Assembly (NCBI RefSeq): GCF_000463075.2
Contig: NZ_AVAQ01000009.1
Coordinates: forward strand, 1-64,000
Reading direction: 5' to 3'
Source of the DNA: Lactiplantibacillus plantarum EGD-AQ4
Lineage (GTDB): Bacteria > Bacillota > Bacilli > Lactobacillales > Lactobacillaceae
Length of the DNA stretch: 64,000 nucleotides
Shown: positions 35,263-44,785 of the stretch, one piece after another
Layout of the letters: every line of letters starts with the position of its first letter
Position numbering within the stretch: the first letter of the stretch is position 1
Program-made: the position numbers and the translations under genes
Notes under the pieces: model-generated
Seen by the model: the letters and a program-made list of their open reading frames with translations, nothing else
Told to the model about the DNA's origin: nothing
Database searches by the model: none

Positions 35263-36708
35263 GTGAAAAAGATAATGGATTCAGTTCAAAGTAACCCGCA
35301 AGCAAAACAACAAGCACGGGTTCCCGTTGCCCATCCAATGCTAGCCATGATGGGAATGTTAATTGGTGGCTTTGTGGGGATGTTCAGTGAAACGTCATTG
35401 AACATCGCCCTGCCTCAATTGATGGCTCAGCTTCATGTAACGACTGCTACTGTTCAGTGGTTAGTGACCGGATACATGCTCATGATTGGGATTGTTCTCC
35501 CACTATCTAGTTTAATTACAAAGTGGTTTACGACTCGTCAAGTGATTCTATTTGCGCTGATTGACTTTGCCGTTGGGGCAATTATTTCAGCGTCTGCACC
35601 TGGTTTTGGCGTCTTATTATTCGGTCGAATGATTCAAGGGATCGCAACTGGCTTGATTCTGCCATTAATGTTCACGGTTGCCATGCAAATCTTCCCACCT
35701 TATAAGTTAGGTGCCGCCATGGGGATGGTCGGACTGGTTATCATGTTCGCCCCCGCAGTTGGTCCTACTTTAGCTGGGGTCGTCTTAGGGGTTGCTTCAT
35801 GGCGTTGGATCTTCTGGATTTTTATTCCATTTTTGATCATCGCCTTCCTCTTTGCCGTAACATCACTCAAAAACATCGCCCCTGTTACTCGGCCAAAGAT
35901 TGATTTCTTATCAATTCTCTTATCCATGGTTGGTTTCGGGAGTCTAGTCGTTGGGGTCAGCCTGGCTAGTGATCAAGGTTGGGGCTCCGCAACTGTCTTA
36001 GGTGCCTTAGCCCTAGGGATCGTTGTTCTTGCTTGGTATGCTCATCGTCAATTAACGATGGACAATCCAATTTTGAACCTTAAAACTTTCGCAATTCCTG
36101 GTTTCCGGGTTGGTGCCAGCTTAGTCATGATTGACTTTGGGATCATCCTCTCTGCCATGTACTTGTTACCAATGTACATCCAAAAAGGGCTCTTGATTCC
36201 AGTTGCCTTGACTGGGGTCATCATGCTTCCTGGTGGTTTGGTAAACGCAATCGTTTCCGCCGTTTCTGGTCGGTTATATGATTCAGTTGGTGCTCGGACA
36301 CCTGCCATGCTCGGTTTCTTAATCTGCATGATTGGTGCAATCATGCTCGCATTAACTGGCACACAAACCGCCACTTGGTACGTGATCTTAGCCCACGTCA
36401 TCTTAATGATTGGGGCACCGCTTGCCATGTCACCATCACAAACTCATGGGTTGAACTCATTGACTGGCCCAATCGCTGCGGATGGTAGTACCATCATGAA
36501 CACCTTACAACAAGTCGTTGGTGCGATTTCAACTGCCCTTGCGACGAGTCTCTTAGGTATCGGTCAAGCCGCATATTACAGCAACGGCGGTCATCAAGCT
36601 GCCGGCGCGTTTGTTAACGGTGCCCACTATGGCTTCTACTTCACCTTAGTCTTAGCCTTCGTTGGTCTGTTACTTGCAACACGGCTCTCTAAGAAGACGG
36701 CTAAATAA
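35263..36708 (+). CDS. MFS multidrug exporter, DHA2 (14-segment) family
   Basis: About 481 residues with fourteen hydrophobic segments. TSLNIALPQLMAQLHVTTATVQWLVTGYMLM is the DHA2 first-helix signature. RMIQGIATGLILPLMFTVAM and GMVGLVIMFAPAVGPTLAGVVLG are motifs D and C of drug-proton antiporters (EmrB/QacA/LmrB-like). I use the GTG at 35263, eight bases after AGGA. A promoter TTACGA, 17 nt, TATGCT lies about 40 nt upstream. It is a single gene with its own terminator. The drug range is unknown. Confidence 0.88.
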   Translation: MKKIMDSVQSNPQAKQQARVPVAHPMLAMMGMLIGGFVGMFSETSLNIALPQLMAQLHVTTATVQWLVTGYMLMIGIVLPLSSLITKWFTTRQVILFALIDFAVGAIISASAPGFGVLLFGRMIQGIATGLILPLMFTVAMQIFPPYKLGAAMGMVGLVIMFAPAVGPTLAGVVLGVASWRWIFWIFIPFLIIAFLFAVTSLKNIAPVTRPKIDFLSILLSMVGFGSLVVGVSLASDQGWGSATVLGALALGIVVLAWYAHRQLTMDNPILNLKTFAIPGFRVGASLVMIDFGIILSAMYLLPMYIQKGLLIPVALTGVIMLPGGLVNAIVSAVSGRLYDSVGARTPAMLGFLICMIGAIMLALTGTQTATWYVILAHVILMIGAPLAMSPSQTHGLNSLTGPIAADGSTIMNTLQQVVGAISTALATSLLGIGQAAYYSNGGHQAAGAFVNGAHYGFYFTLVLAFVGLLLATRLSKKTAK

Positions 36709-36805
36709 GAATAAAATGTTCTAGAACATGCGCGAAATTCAATACTAAATTGGGCATTGAAGCGCACATTAAAAATAACTTCTAATCGTTTGACTAACTA
36801 TTAGT

Positions 36806-36856
36806 AAAATCCCGTCGAATCAGCATAACACGGCTCGATTCGGCGGGATTTTTGTT
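36806..36856 (+). terminator. Terminator of the DHA2 exporter gene
   Basis: AAAATCCCGTCGAATC pairs with GATTCGGCGGGATTTTT. Confidence 0.88.
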
Positions 36857-37010
36857 TGTCATAACAATAGAGCTACTCCTGTTAATAAATTAATTTATCA
36901 CAAAGTCCATTATCAGGAATTATAACCAGAAATAATCCTGATAAATAATTGCACTTTACTGACTTTTCCTGCACAATTAAATTGATAATGTGAGGAGTCG
37001 AATACTATTT

Positions 37011-37193
37011 ATGGAACTTACAATTGGTTTGATTATTGGCACTAGCCTCATCTTGGCCGTTTTATGTGGCGTTCTCAGTGGGCACTACTATCGCCAGCGG
37101 GCTAAAATCGCTGGGTCGATTTGGGCACTGATCACACTCTTACTCGTCGGATTGGCCGCCTTCTTCGGTTGGGTCGTCTGGTTCGGCATGTAA
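37011..37193 (+). CDS. Small membrane protein, 60 aa
   Basis: A 60-residue protein beginning MELTIGLIIG, with two hydrophobic segments (about 3-25 and 36-58) and a basic turn (YYRQRAKIAG). GTGAGGAG lies upstream, but 13 bases from this ATG, which is long; no better start exists in frame. It appears cotranscribed with the next gene 44 nt downstream. Unknown function. Confidence 0.65.
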   Translation: MELTIGLIIGTSLILAVLCGVLSGHYYRQRAKIAGSIWALITLLLVGLAAFFGWVVWFGM

Positions 37194-37237
37194 CCGTCAA
37201 GCTTGTCGCTGACTGTCGTATCACTAAAGGAGGAGCT

Positions 37238-37531
37238 ATGAATCCAGAAGAAATGTTTCAACGCTATCTCAACAAATACCATGTGACTTACCAGCATCCT
37301 GAACACGGTTTAGTGATGCTGACCTCGCCAGTCTGGCCGCAACACCCTGAGCTTCAACGGTCCATTCAACAAGCGTTTCAAGGCTTAGATGGCGTGACCA
37401 GCATTACGATCAACAGTCCGGAACAATTAGTCATGCGCTACGATTCAGACCAACTACGCAAAGTTAATCCATTGACGTTACTCAGTCTGGAACGTCGATT
37501 GAGCAAACAATATCACCAAGCTGGCTATTAA
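37238..37531 (+). CDS. Hypothetical protein, 97 aa
   Basis: A 97-residue soluble protein: MNPEEMFQRYLNKYHVTYQHP at the start, then SIQQAFQGLDGVTSITINSPEQLVMRYD. AAAGGAGGAGCT gives a strong ribosome binding site. I do not recognise the family. It probably shares a transcript with the preceding small membrane protein. Confidence 0.68.
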   Translation: MNPEEMFQRYLNKYHVTYQHPEHGLVMLTSPVWPQHPELQRSIQQAFQGLDGVTSITINSPEQLVMRYDSDQLRKVNPLTLLSLERRLSKQYHQAGY

Positions 37532-37690
37532 TCCGGGCTTGGTACTAGTTTGAGCTAGTCAAAACTGATGTGCCACGGTGTCTAAGCACTTTTAGCTGGC
37601 ACAACGGACTTTCAGGGCACATGGCTACGACCGGAACTGGTACTCACTAGCAAGCAACCCGGAATAAGCCCACAACTAACCAACACCGTC

Positions 37691-37744
37691 AAAAAAGGCA
37701 GTTTTCGTCTTCCCTTTACTAGGAATCACGAAAACTGCCTTTTA
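37691..37744. terminator. Bidirectional terminator
   Basis: AAAAGGCAGTTTTCGT pairs with ACGAAAACTGCCTTTT; it can serve the DUF1398 gene on the minus strand and the 37238 gene on the plus strand. Confidence 0.85.
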
Positions 37745-37760
37745 GTTCAATCGTTCCAAT

Positions 37761-38144
37761 TTAAAAGCTGACGGTTGCCATAATTTTGCCTTCCTTACCG
37801 GTAAAATTGATGACCTGGCGTTTTAAGTTGGCCGTCCACGCCTGACACCCGGCACTCGCAAAATGCTTGACAGCGTCTGCCAGCGCCATTTCACCAGACA
37901 CGTACTGCTTGGCAATTTTTTCAACGGCCGCGGCATCTTCTTCAGGTTGAACAACGCTTTCAATCCCATTTGTCCGCCGTTCTACCAGGTAGCCATTCTC
38001 ACCAAAATAGGTCGTCGCGCCAGTTTCAACGTTGTATTGAAAATGTTGAACGCCTAAGTCGGCTTCCTTCTTAGCAATCGTGGCAAAGTCAGCATGGTCA
38101 CCCAAATTAGTTAATACGTCGTCAATTTCAGTTAATTTAAACAT
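37761..38144 (-). CDS. DUF1398 family protein (YbcV-like)
   Basis: A 127-residue soluble protein. FQYNVETGATTYFGENGYLVERR in the middle and the C-terminal AVKHFASAGCQAWTANLKRQVINFTGKEG match the DUF1398 pattern. The family has no established reaction. GAGGGGTGTC precedes two adjacent ATGs; I use the second. It lies 48 nt after the NCS1 permease gene in the same direction and is probably cotranscribed. Confidence 0.75.
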   Translation of the reverse strand: MFKLTEIDDVLTNLGDHADFATIAKKEADLGVQHFQYNVETGATTYFGENGYLVERRTNGIESVVQPEEDAAAVEKIAKQYVSGEMALADAVKHFASAGCQAWTANLKRQVINFTGKEGKIMATVSF

Positions 38145-38192
38145 CATGACACCCCTCGTTCTAATTTCGTTTACCCTTCCATTGTAGTCCAA

Positions 38193-39566
38193 TTAGCCTT
38201 GTTTGGCAGTCAATGGATAGCAAATTCGCATCAAACCCATGTAAATCACAGCGATGATGACCATGTCGATAAACGTGGCTCCCGTGAAAGTCGCAATCCA
38301 TGGCAGTTGTTTGAGTAACAGATAAATCACAACGCCTAAGACCCAGCAAAGGAGCGCGATCCAATTGATACCGTGATGATACCAATATTGGCCTTTAGAA
38401 CTGGCCAGTTCGTTCACATCATAGTGTTGATGATGCCGCCAGTAGAAGTCGACCAGCATCACGCTGATCATTGGCCCGAGCACCATCCCGATGTAGTCCA
38501 AGAACGCCGTAAATGCGTCCAAGAAGCTCCCCATCACGAGCGGAATCAGCGTTACCAGCGTTGCAATGATCGTCACTGCCCATAATGCCGGTCGTAAGCG
38601 AATCCGTGGGAAAATGTTGGATAATGCGGACCCTGCCGCCAACAGATTGACCGCATTGGCCGTCATACTCGTTAAGACGATCACCAGTAAGGCAAGTGCA
38701 CCCAGGCCTAACCGACTCGCAATCGTGCTGGGGTCAGAGTTATTGGGATCATAAGCCCCCGACGTAATTGCAATACTGATGGTCGCGGCTAGACCGATGA
38801 AGGCAAACCAGAACAAGCCCGTAAAGGCCCCCAAGAATGGCATCCCAGTCGCTCCGCTCCGTTTGCGGGTGAAACGGGTAAAGTCAGCGCCCGCAGTGAC
38901 CCATGACAAGTTAAAGGCTGCCAACGTATCCATACCAGCACCCGCTGTCATATGTAAATGCGTCGGGGCGTGCCATGTTAACAAGTCATGCATCGAGACC
39001 GTTTGAAAGACGACGACCGTCTCCCATAAGACGAACAAAATAACTAGAATAATGCCAATACGCTCAATCATTTGGACAGAACGTTGACCGACCGAGACAC
39101 TGAGCAAGTGCAGGACACTCATGACGATAATGCCCAAAATCAAGCCTTTCGCCCCGCCAGGCTTCCCGTAGACGGGCCAGCCTACTAGATCATGTAATAG
39201 GTAACTCACGGATGTCGCCGCGATAAACGTATTCACAGCGGTCCAACCAATATACTGGGTGAGATTCACGAATGACGGCACATAACTCCCCCGAACGCCA
39301 AAGGAACCCCGAATCAAACTCATTGTTGCCGCCCCGGTCTTGTACCCCATAAAACCGACCAACGACAAGCATAAATACGACAGCGCGGACGATGCCACAA
39401 TCACTTTTAGAGCAGTCAATAACCCGCACGCGGCTAACACGCCACCAACGTACCACGTACCATTATTGGCATTAGCGCCAATCCAGGTTGCAAACATATC
39501 CCAATTGGACATGTGTCGGTGCTTAGGCGCCACCACTTCAATTTGATACTTCGACTCTTGTTGCAC
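38193..39566 (-). CDS. NCS1 family cytosine/purine/hydantoin permease
   Basis: About 457 residues with twelve hydrophobic segments. Near the start HRHMSNWDMFATWIGANANNGTWYVGG is the CodB-type N-terminal motif. LGVRGSYVPSFVNLTQYIGWT-like and LSWVTAGADFTRFTRK segments follow. Imports cytosine, a purine or a hydantoin/thiamine-precursor-like base with Na+ or H+. I use the GTG at 39566, which has AAAGG at good distance; the first ATG (39596) lacks one. An inverted repeat overlaps the region just before it. No cytosine deaminase is adjacent. Confidence 0.86.
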   Translation of the reverse strand: MQQESKYQIEVVAPKHRHMSNWDMFATWIGANANNGTWYVGGVLAACGLLTALKVIVASSALSYLCLSLVGFMGYKTGAATMSLIRGSFGVRGSYVPSFVNLTQYIGWTAVNTFIAATSVSYLLHDLVGWPVYGKPGGAKGLILGIIVMSVLHLLSVSVGQRSVQMIERIGIILVILFVLWETVVVFQTVSMHDLLTWHAPTHLHMTAGAGMDTLAAFNLSWVTAGADFTRFTRKRSGATGMPFLGAFTGLFWFAFIGLAATISIAITSGAYDPNNSDPSTIASRLGLGALALLVIVLTSMTANAVNLLAAGSALSNIFPRIRLRPALWAVTIIATLVTLIPLVMGSFLDAFTAFLDYIGMVLGPMISVMLVDFYWRHHQHYDVNELASSKGQYWYHHGINWIALLCWVLGVVIYLLLKQLPWIATFTGATFIDMVIIAVIYMGLMRICYPLTAKQG

Positions 39567-39580
39567 ATCGTTCACCCTTT

Positions 39581-39601
39581 CTACAATGTTTTCCATTGTA
39601 G
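39581..39601. promoter_or_regulatory. 8-bp inverted repeat before the NCS1 start
   Basis: CTACAATG, five bases, CATTGTAG. It lies between the promoter region and the ribosome binding site of the NCS1 gene. It could be a repressor site or a leader hairpin; followed by T on the plus strand, it could also be a weak terminator. Confidence 0.45.
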
Positions 39602-39825
39602 TTTTTTTAGGGACGGCTGGTCAAGTCTAATTGACCAATAATTCGTGTGCATCCTATCGTCCCATGGGAAGGATTTTTGGTTGCAAGTTAACTCGTGTAT
39701 TCTATGATTGCTGACGCAAAAAGAGATCCAAATGAGCTTGGTACTCACTTGAATCCCATCCCTTGATTGATAACGTGGCTAATACCCGGACACACCCAAC
39801 TACATAGTGTGCTAGTTAGTTTATC
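39602..39825. other. Intergenic region before the full-length repeat
   Basis: It holds the presumed promoter of the NCS1 gene. I see no open frame with a ribosome binding site. Confidence 0.35.
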
Positions 39826-40711
39826 ATGAATTATGATTAAATCATGCTATTTTTCTAAGTTCAAGGGCTGCCAGCTGAGACCCGCTGGAAATAGTGCGAG
39901 TTACCGTAAACCTGCTGTGGTAGAGACGTCCTAGTCCGGCTTCCAGGCATTCTGGTCAATGGCCGGAACGTGGTGGACACAGATTTAAGCCGACAACCCA
40001 CGTCTTAAATACTGGTCTTTCACTAACCAAGCAAAGGACGCTTGCTAAGTGAAATTTCACCACTGGGCCTTGCCCAGAATGCCTTCCAGCCTGGACAGTA
40101 TTCGAAAGGCAGACATTTGCGGACTCAACTTTTGATGGACTGGTCGTTGGTTCTTAGTGGACAGCCATTTTGATATTTAACGGTCAGACTAGTTTTTGGG
40201 AATATCGAAGTTGCCTATCCGTATTTTTAGTCCCCATCACTGAACATTGATAGAACTTTCTCTCGTTGACATAGCTGCTAAAGCCCTAGATTCACCAAAA
40301 ATGGCTATTTTATCATCTCATCGTAAATCTGAGTTAAGCACTAATCTTCAAACGACCTTACCGTAAATAAGCATCATCAATATTGATTCAAAAAGTTTGC
40401 TTGAAGGACCAGTCACCAAATATTCAGTGGTCAATTGCACCTAGATAGGTGGACGTTCATCCGCCATTCGAGCGGGTTCCCGACTGTAGGGGCTGGCTGA
40501 CAATGCTCAAGGGCGAAGTTCTTCTTGTTCGGGTGGGGTTCCCGGGCTAGAAGAAGACTCGTATTTGAAATTGCGCAGTGGGGTTCTGCGTGAGTTCAAA
40601 TCGATGTCCGCCCTGTTCCAGCGTTGTCAGCCGGCCCCGGAGGCCGGAATAAGGCGCACACCGGCAGACGAACAGGAATCCATCAACTGTCATGATTTAA
40701 TCATAATTCAT
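39826..40711. repeat. Composite repeat, copy 8: full-length element
   Basis: The element is bounded by perfect 21-bp inverted ends (39826-39846 and 40691-40711), which begin ATGAATTATGATTAAATC. The A arm (39826-40150) has a CCAGC/GCTGG hairpin (39871-39888) and the long P1 stem (GGCTTCCAGGCATTCTGG against CCAGAATGCCTTCCAGCC). Its side hairpins are P2 (ATTTAAG/CTTAAAT) and P3 (TTTCACT 40018-40024 with AGTGAAA 40048-40054). The spacer runs 40150-40400. The B arm (40400-40711) lies in the opposite orientation with its own P1, P2 and P3. No open frame of note and no target duplication are visible. Confidence 0.93.
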
Positions 40712-40797
40712 AACGAATTTGACCAAGATCATTAATTGCACAAAACCTAAAATGGCATTAAGATAATCTTAATCAACTTATTAAGGAAGTGACACTT

Positions 40798-42021
40798 GTG
40801 AAGGGAGCATTAACTGGTTGGCGGCGTAACCTGGCCGTACTCTGGCTTGGGACGTTTATCGCCGGCATGGGATTTTCAGAAGTTATGCCGTTCTTATCGC
40901 TATACGTCGGGCAAATGGGAGATTTTTCGAAAAATGAATTGACGATGTACAGTGGACTCACTTATGCGGTGACTTTTTTCGTGGTCGCCGTCGTTTCACC
41001 GCTATGGGGCAAACTTGCTGACCGACGTGGCCGCAAAATCATGTTACTGCGCTCCTCACTCGGGATGGCGTTCGTCATTGGTGCAATGGGCTTCGTACAT
41101 AATATCTGGCTACTAATCTTACTGCGGTTCCTGCAAGGGTTCTGCGCGGGCTACATTCCCAATGCCAGTGCCTTGATTGCGACTGAAACGCCCAAGGAAA
41201 ACAGTGGGACGGCGATTGGGATCCTAACGACCGGCTACGTTTCTGGCAACTTGATTGGCCCGATTCTAGGTGGGGTGCTCGCGCAAGTCTTCTCGATTCG
41301 CCTGACCTTTATTATCACGGGGATTCTATTACTGATCGTCTTCGTGTTAAGCTTGACGCTTGTTCACGAGAACTTCAAGCCTAGCGATGTCACTGCTACT
41401 AAACGTGAAGGCAGCCTCCTCAGTCAGTTTAAAAATCCAACCCTAATTATCACCTTACTTGTCTCAACGATGATTATTCAAATGGGGAACAACTCGATTA
41501 CCCCGATTATTAGTCTGTATGTCAAAGAATTGATGCATAACGTTGGCCCAATCACGGTGGTGGCCGGCATCATCGCCGCGCTTCCCGGAATTTCAACGTT
41601 ACTTTCCGCGCCACGACTCGGTCGGCTGGGTGATCACCGGGGTGCAGACCGGATTCTCGTCTTTGGCTTCGTATTCGCCATCTTGATGTACTTCCCTCAA
41701 GGGTTCGTCTCAAGCGTCTGGACGTTGGGCCTACTGCGGTTCATGATTGGGATCTCTGATGGTGCACTCTTCCCGACTGTTCAAACGCTCCTATCCAAGA
41801 ACACGCCGCGTGAACTGACGGGAACGATTTTCAGCTGGAATCAATCCTTCCAAGCAGCTGGCAGTATGCTAGGCTCCTTACTTGGTGGGGTCGTCTCGGG
41901 TTGGTTCGATTACAACGGTGTCTTCATCTTCACCGCCCTATCGTTACTACTCAACTTCATCGGCGTCCTGATTTTCATCCCGAGCATGCGCCATCCGTTT
42001 GCGAAACGTTCAGCCAGTTAG
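40798..42021 (+). CDS. MFS multidrug efflux protein, DHA1 (12-segment) family
   Basis: About 407 residues with twelve hydrophobic segments. GKLADRRGRKIMLL is the motif A loop of MFS carriers, and RFLQGFCAGYIPNASALIATETP and GILTTGYVSGNLIGPILGG are motifs B and C. The pattern resembles PmrA/NorA/MdtG-type drug exporters. The GTG at 40798 is ten bases after AAGGA; the GTG at 40789 is too close. The full-length composite repeat ends 86 nt upstream, so the promoter lies between them or within the repeat end. Confidence 0.88.
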   Translation: MKGALTGWRRNLAVLWLGTFIAGMGFSEVMPFLSLYVGQMGDFSKNELTMYSGLTYAVTFFVVAVVSPLWGKLADRRGRKIMLLRSSLGMAFVIGAMGFVHNIWLLILLRFLQGFCAGYIPNASALIATETPKENSGTAIGILTTGYVSGNLIGPILGGVLAQVFSIRLTFIITGILLLIVFVLSLTLVHENFKPSDVTATKREGSLLSQFKNPTLIITLLVSTMIIQMGNNSITPIISLYVKELMHNVGPITVVAGIIAALPGISTLLSAPRLGRLGDHRGADRILVFGFVFAILMYFPQGFVSSVWTLGLLRFMIGISDGALFPTVQTLLSKNTPRELTGTIFSWNQSFQAAGSMLGSLLGGVVSGWFDYNGVFIFTALSLLLNFIGVLIFIPSMRHPFAKRSAS

Positions 42022-42153
42022 TTCGTTTAAACGTTGCACAAACTAGACGCGTTGGCGGAATGACACTTGACCAACCAGTGGCGTTCGTTTGGGAAGCCTC
42101 CGATTGCGCGATTCAAATCGACCATATTCGCTGAACACAGCCAATTTATCACT

Positions 42154-42213
42154 AAAAAAGCCTGGTTTCAAAATCCACCGCGTCATCACGGCATTTTGAA
42201 ATCAGGCTTTTTT
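42154..42213 (+). terminator. Terminator of the DHA1 exporter gene
   Basis: AAAAAAGCCTGGTTTCAAAAT pairs with ATTTTGAAATCAGGCTTTTTT. The rest of 42214-42382 shows no feature. Confidence 0.92.
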
Positions 42214-42382
42214 GATTTTTTGTAACAATAATCGCCGTCAAATCAGACCGGTCTCCGACTTAACGCTGTGGAGTCATCACCTAACTGAACAGCGCACCAG
42301 CTCGTCTAGAGTCAATACGCTTCTTAGGTTCGACGCCACTCAAGTTCAACGATACTAACGGCAAAGTGCGACTTACAAACGA

Positions 42383-43321
42383 TTACTTCAAATACGTCGC
42401 CATAAACTGACTGACTTTTTGTTGATACAGCTTCGGATGCAGGGTGTAAGATTCTGCGTGACCTGCGCCTGGAACGACCCATAATTGCTTATTTTTGACG
42501 GTCGTCGCACGATAGTTCTGGTAGACCATCTTGGTGGGCACAAAGGTATCCTTAGCCCCGTGAATGAAGAAAATCGGCAGCTTGTTCTTTTTCAATTGGT
42601 TGACCGAACTGGCCGTCATGAAGTTGAAGTGTGCCTTGGCTTCAGCGACCCAGTTGGCTGTGTATAACAACGGGAACCTCGGCAAATGATAGAGTTGTTT
42701 GAGTTCATAACCCAACTCATCACCGACACTGGTATACCCACAGTCCTCAATGATGGCCTTCACTTGGGATGGCAGCTTTTCGCCACTCATCATCATGACC
42801 GTGGCACCACCCATCGATACCCCAAACAGCCCGATGCGACTATTCGTTCCGACGCGGCGAATCACTTGTTTAGTCCATTTGACATAATCTAAGCGGTCCG
42901 GCCAGCCGAAACCATAGTAGTCGCCCTGACTCTTCCCGTTGCCCCGATCATCGGGGGCAAGCACGTTGTAGCCTTGGCGATGCCATAGCCGAATATAACT
43001 CGCCATCTGTTCTTTATTGCCCATATAGCCGTGCGCGACCACGATCGTTTTGTTCGTCTTATGCGCAGCGGGAACGTAATCGGCGACCAGCTTCAAATTA
43101 TCAGTCGCGGACGTCTCATGCCAGGTCTGCTTGTTGACCCGTTTGAGCCACGCCTGATTCTGCTTCAAGGTGTGCTTACTCTTGCTTGAACTGTGTGTCA
43201 AAACCTTGGGCGTTGGTTCAAAAGCAAAGTGGTATAAATAAAAACTCCCCCCTGCAATTCCAATCACTATCACGGTCAAAAACGCGACGAGTGCCAGCGT
43301 CCATTTTTTGCGCGTTGTCAT
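42383..43321 (-). CDS. Membrane-anchored alpha/beta hydrolase
   Basis: About 312 residues: an N-terminal hydrophobic anchor (about 8-26), then an alpha/beta hydrolase facing outward. The oxyanion segment is VAHGYMGNKEQM. The nucleophile Ser is in GLFGVSMGGATVM, the Asp in FFIHGAKDTFVP and the His in GAGHAESY. These are esterase/peptidase-like (S9 or BAAT type) features; the substrate is unknown. The ATG follows GAGGAAGAA. It starts 34 nt after the DUF1836 gene and is probably cotranscribed. Confidence 0.85.
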   Translation of the reverse strand: MTTRKKWTLALVAFLTVIVIGIAGGSFYLYHFAFEPTPKVLTHSSSKSKHTLKQNQAWLKRVNKQTWHETSATDNLKLVADYVPAAHKTNKTIVVAHGYMGNKEQMASYIRLWHRQGYNVLAPDDRGNGKSQGDYYGFGWPDRLDYVKWTKQVIRRVGTNSRIGLFGVSMGGATVMMMSGEKLPSQVKAIIEDCGYTSVGDELGYELKQLYHLPRFPLLYTANWVAEAKAHFNFMTASSVNQLKKNKLPIFFIHGAKDTFVPTKMVYQNYRATTVKNKQLWVVPGAGHAESYTLHPKLYQQKVSQFMATYLK

Positions 43322-43354
43322 TCTCAATTCTTCCTCTCTTATGCCATTGTTCAC

Positions 43355-43822
43355 TTATGCTTGCGCTAAATCTGTTAATACTTGATTCGTTAATAAATGA
43401 GCCGCAACCGTCTGCGCTGCTAATTGAATCGCGTGCGTCAATGGCTCATCCGTCGCCATCGTCAGCGGCTTTTCCCGCAAGGCCTGTTCAAATGCTTGCC
43501 GAAACTGTTCATAACGTGGTTCAATTTGTCTAGAGTCACGTATTTGCAAAATCGCCTGACTGATAACTGGTAATGAAAAGTCCAGCTTCAAAATCGAAAC
43601 GACGAGCACCGCCACCACGTGATTGCGGGTGTAGCGGCGTCCCGTTGGCCGACTGAAGAAGTGTTGCTTGACATAACTATTGACCATCGTCTTAGTCACC
43701 GTCGACCCAAGTGGCGCTAGTGCGTTATTGACGAGTTCTAATAGCTGTTCCATATACACCGGAACGTCCGGCAATTCATCCCACGCCATCAGATGATACG
43801 TTGCTAATGCTGGTGTTGCCAT
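43355..43822 (-). CDS. DUF1836 domain protein, putative regulator
   Basis: A 155-residue protein of the DUF1836 family: LAPLGSTVTKTMVNSYVKQHFFSRPTGRRYTRNHVVAVLVVSILK is the conserved MerR-like helix-turn-helix region. It is probably a DNA-binding regulator, perhaps of the linked hydrolase gene. GGGAGGAATATTGA precedes the ATG. Confidence 0.82.
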   Translation of the reverse strand: MATPALATYHLMAWDELPDVPVYMEQLLELVNNALAPLGSTVTKTMVNSYVKQHFFSRPTGRRYTRNHVVAVLVVSILKLDFSLPVISQAILQIRDSRQIEPRYEQFRQAFEQALREKPLTMATDEPLTHAIQLAAQTVAAHLLTNQVLTDLAQA

Positions 43823-43987
43823 TCAATATTCCTCCCTGTAACCTATCTTAATTTAGCCTATTTTAGAATTAGATTCAAGTAAACATCATCAATACATTAT
43901 GTTATGTAGAATTATAATCTACTTAATATTAATATTTTATCTGACCGCTGTCCATTTGTTTATGCCGACGTATTGCCTAAGTTATTA

Positions 43988-44085
43988 AGTTCAAGGGCAG
44001 TCAGCTGAGAACCGTTAGAAACAGTACGAGTTAGTGTAACCCTGCCTTACAGTCACGTCCAACACCGGTTTTCAGGTAGCTGAGC
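43988..44085 (+). repeat. Decayed A-arm module of the composite repeat
   Basis: TTAAGTTCAAGGGCAG, GTCAGCTGAGAACCGTTAGAAACAG with its GAGTTAGTGTAA follow the outer A-arm order, then homology fades. No terminal motif or second arm is seen. The remaining bases 44086-44271 contain only the promoter of the next gene. Confidence 0.6.
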
Positions 44086-44271
44086 GACTGGCCGACCTGC
44101 CAGATGACTGCTGACGACCATGAATCCAGCAAAGCGGCGCGTCTAACTAATTTTCACACCAAGCAGGACCAGCACCGACGACGACATTTGCCAAACAAGG
44201 ACTTGAAACCCAACCCGTTTTTCAGCTAAAATAGGCCTATCATTATTTCATTGTCCAGAAAGGAAATCATT

Positions 44272-44745
44272 ATGAATAACGTTTACCTAGCTGCACCGTT
44301 TTTTGACGACGCCCAAAAGGAACGCATCCAACAAGTCAAGGCAGCCTTACTTGCCAACCCAACCATCAATCCAGATGGCATCTTCATTCCTGAAGAACAC
44401 CAATTTGAGGAAGAACCTTTTGGTAGTCGCGCTTGGCAACAATACGTCTACGCTTCTGACATGCGCCAAGTTCACCGTGCAGACGTGGTCGTCGCCTTAC
44501 TTGATTATGATATGACTAGTGACACGAACGAACCGGACTCTGGCACAATGTTCGAAATCGGCGCAGCGGTCGCTGACAAAGTACCCGTGCTCGTCGTCCA
44601 ATTTGATGCCAAAAAAGAACTTAACCTAATGATTGCCCAAGGATTGACCGCTTACTTTGACGCTAGCAAGGATGGCTTAAAAGAACTCGCTGCTTATAAC
44701 TGCGATGATTTACGCTCTAAGCCTGCACAACGGCCTGTCTTTTAG
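44272..44745 (+). CDS. Nucleoside 2-deoxyribosyltransferase
   Basis: A 157-residue cytosolic enzyme that swaps bases between 2'-deoxyribonucleosides, used in nucleotide salvage. The catalytic Glu is E95 in SGTMFEIGAAVA. Its Asp-containing partner region is VVALLDYDMTSDTNEPDSG. The length equals that of the Lactobacillus leichmannii type II enzyme. AGAAAGGAAATC precedes the ATG; the longer frame is not supported. Single gene with its own terminator. Confidence 0.88.
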   Translation: MNNVYLAAPFFDDAQKERIQQVKAALLANPTINPDGIFIPEEHQFEEEPFGSRAWQQYVYASDMRQVHRADVVVALLDYDMTSDTNEPDSGTMFEIGAAVADKVPVLVVQFDAKKELNLMIAQGLTAYFDASKDGLKELAAYNCDDLRSKPAQRPVF

Positions 44746-44785
44746 TCTTAATTAGTTGTACTTGAGTCGCGCATCTAGCGCACTC

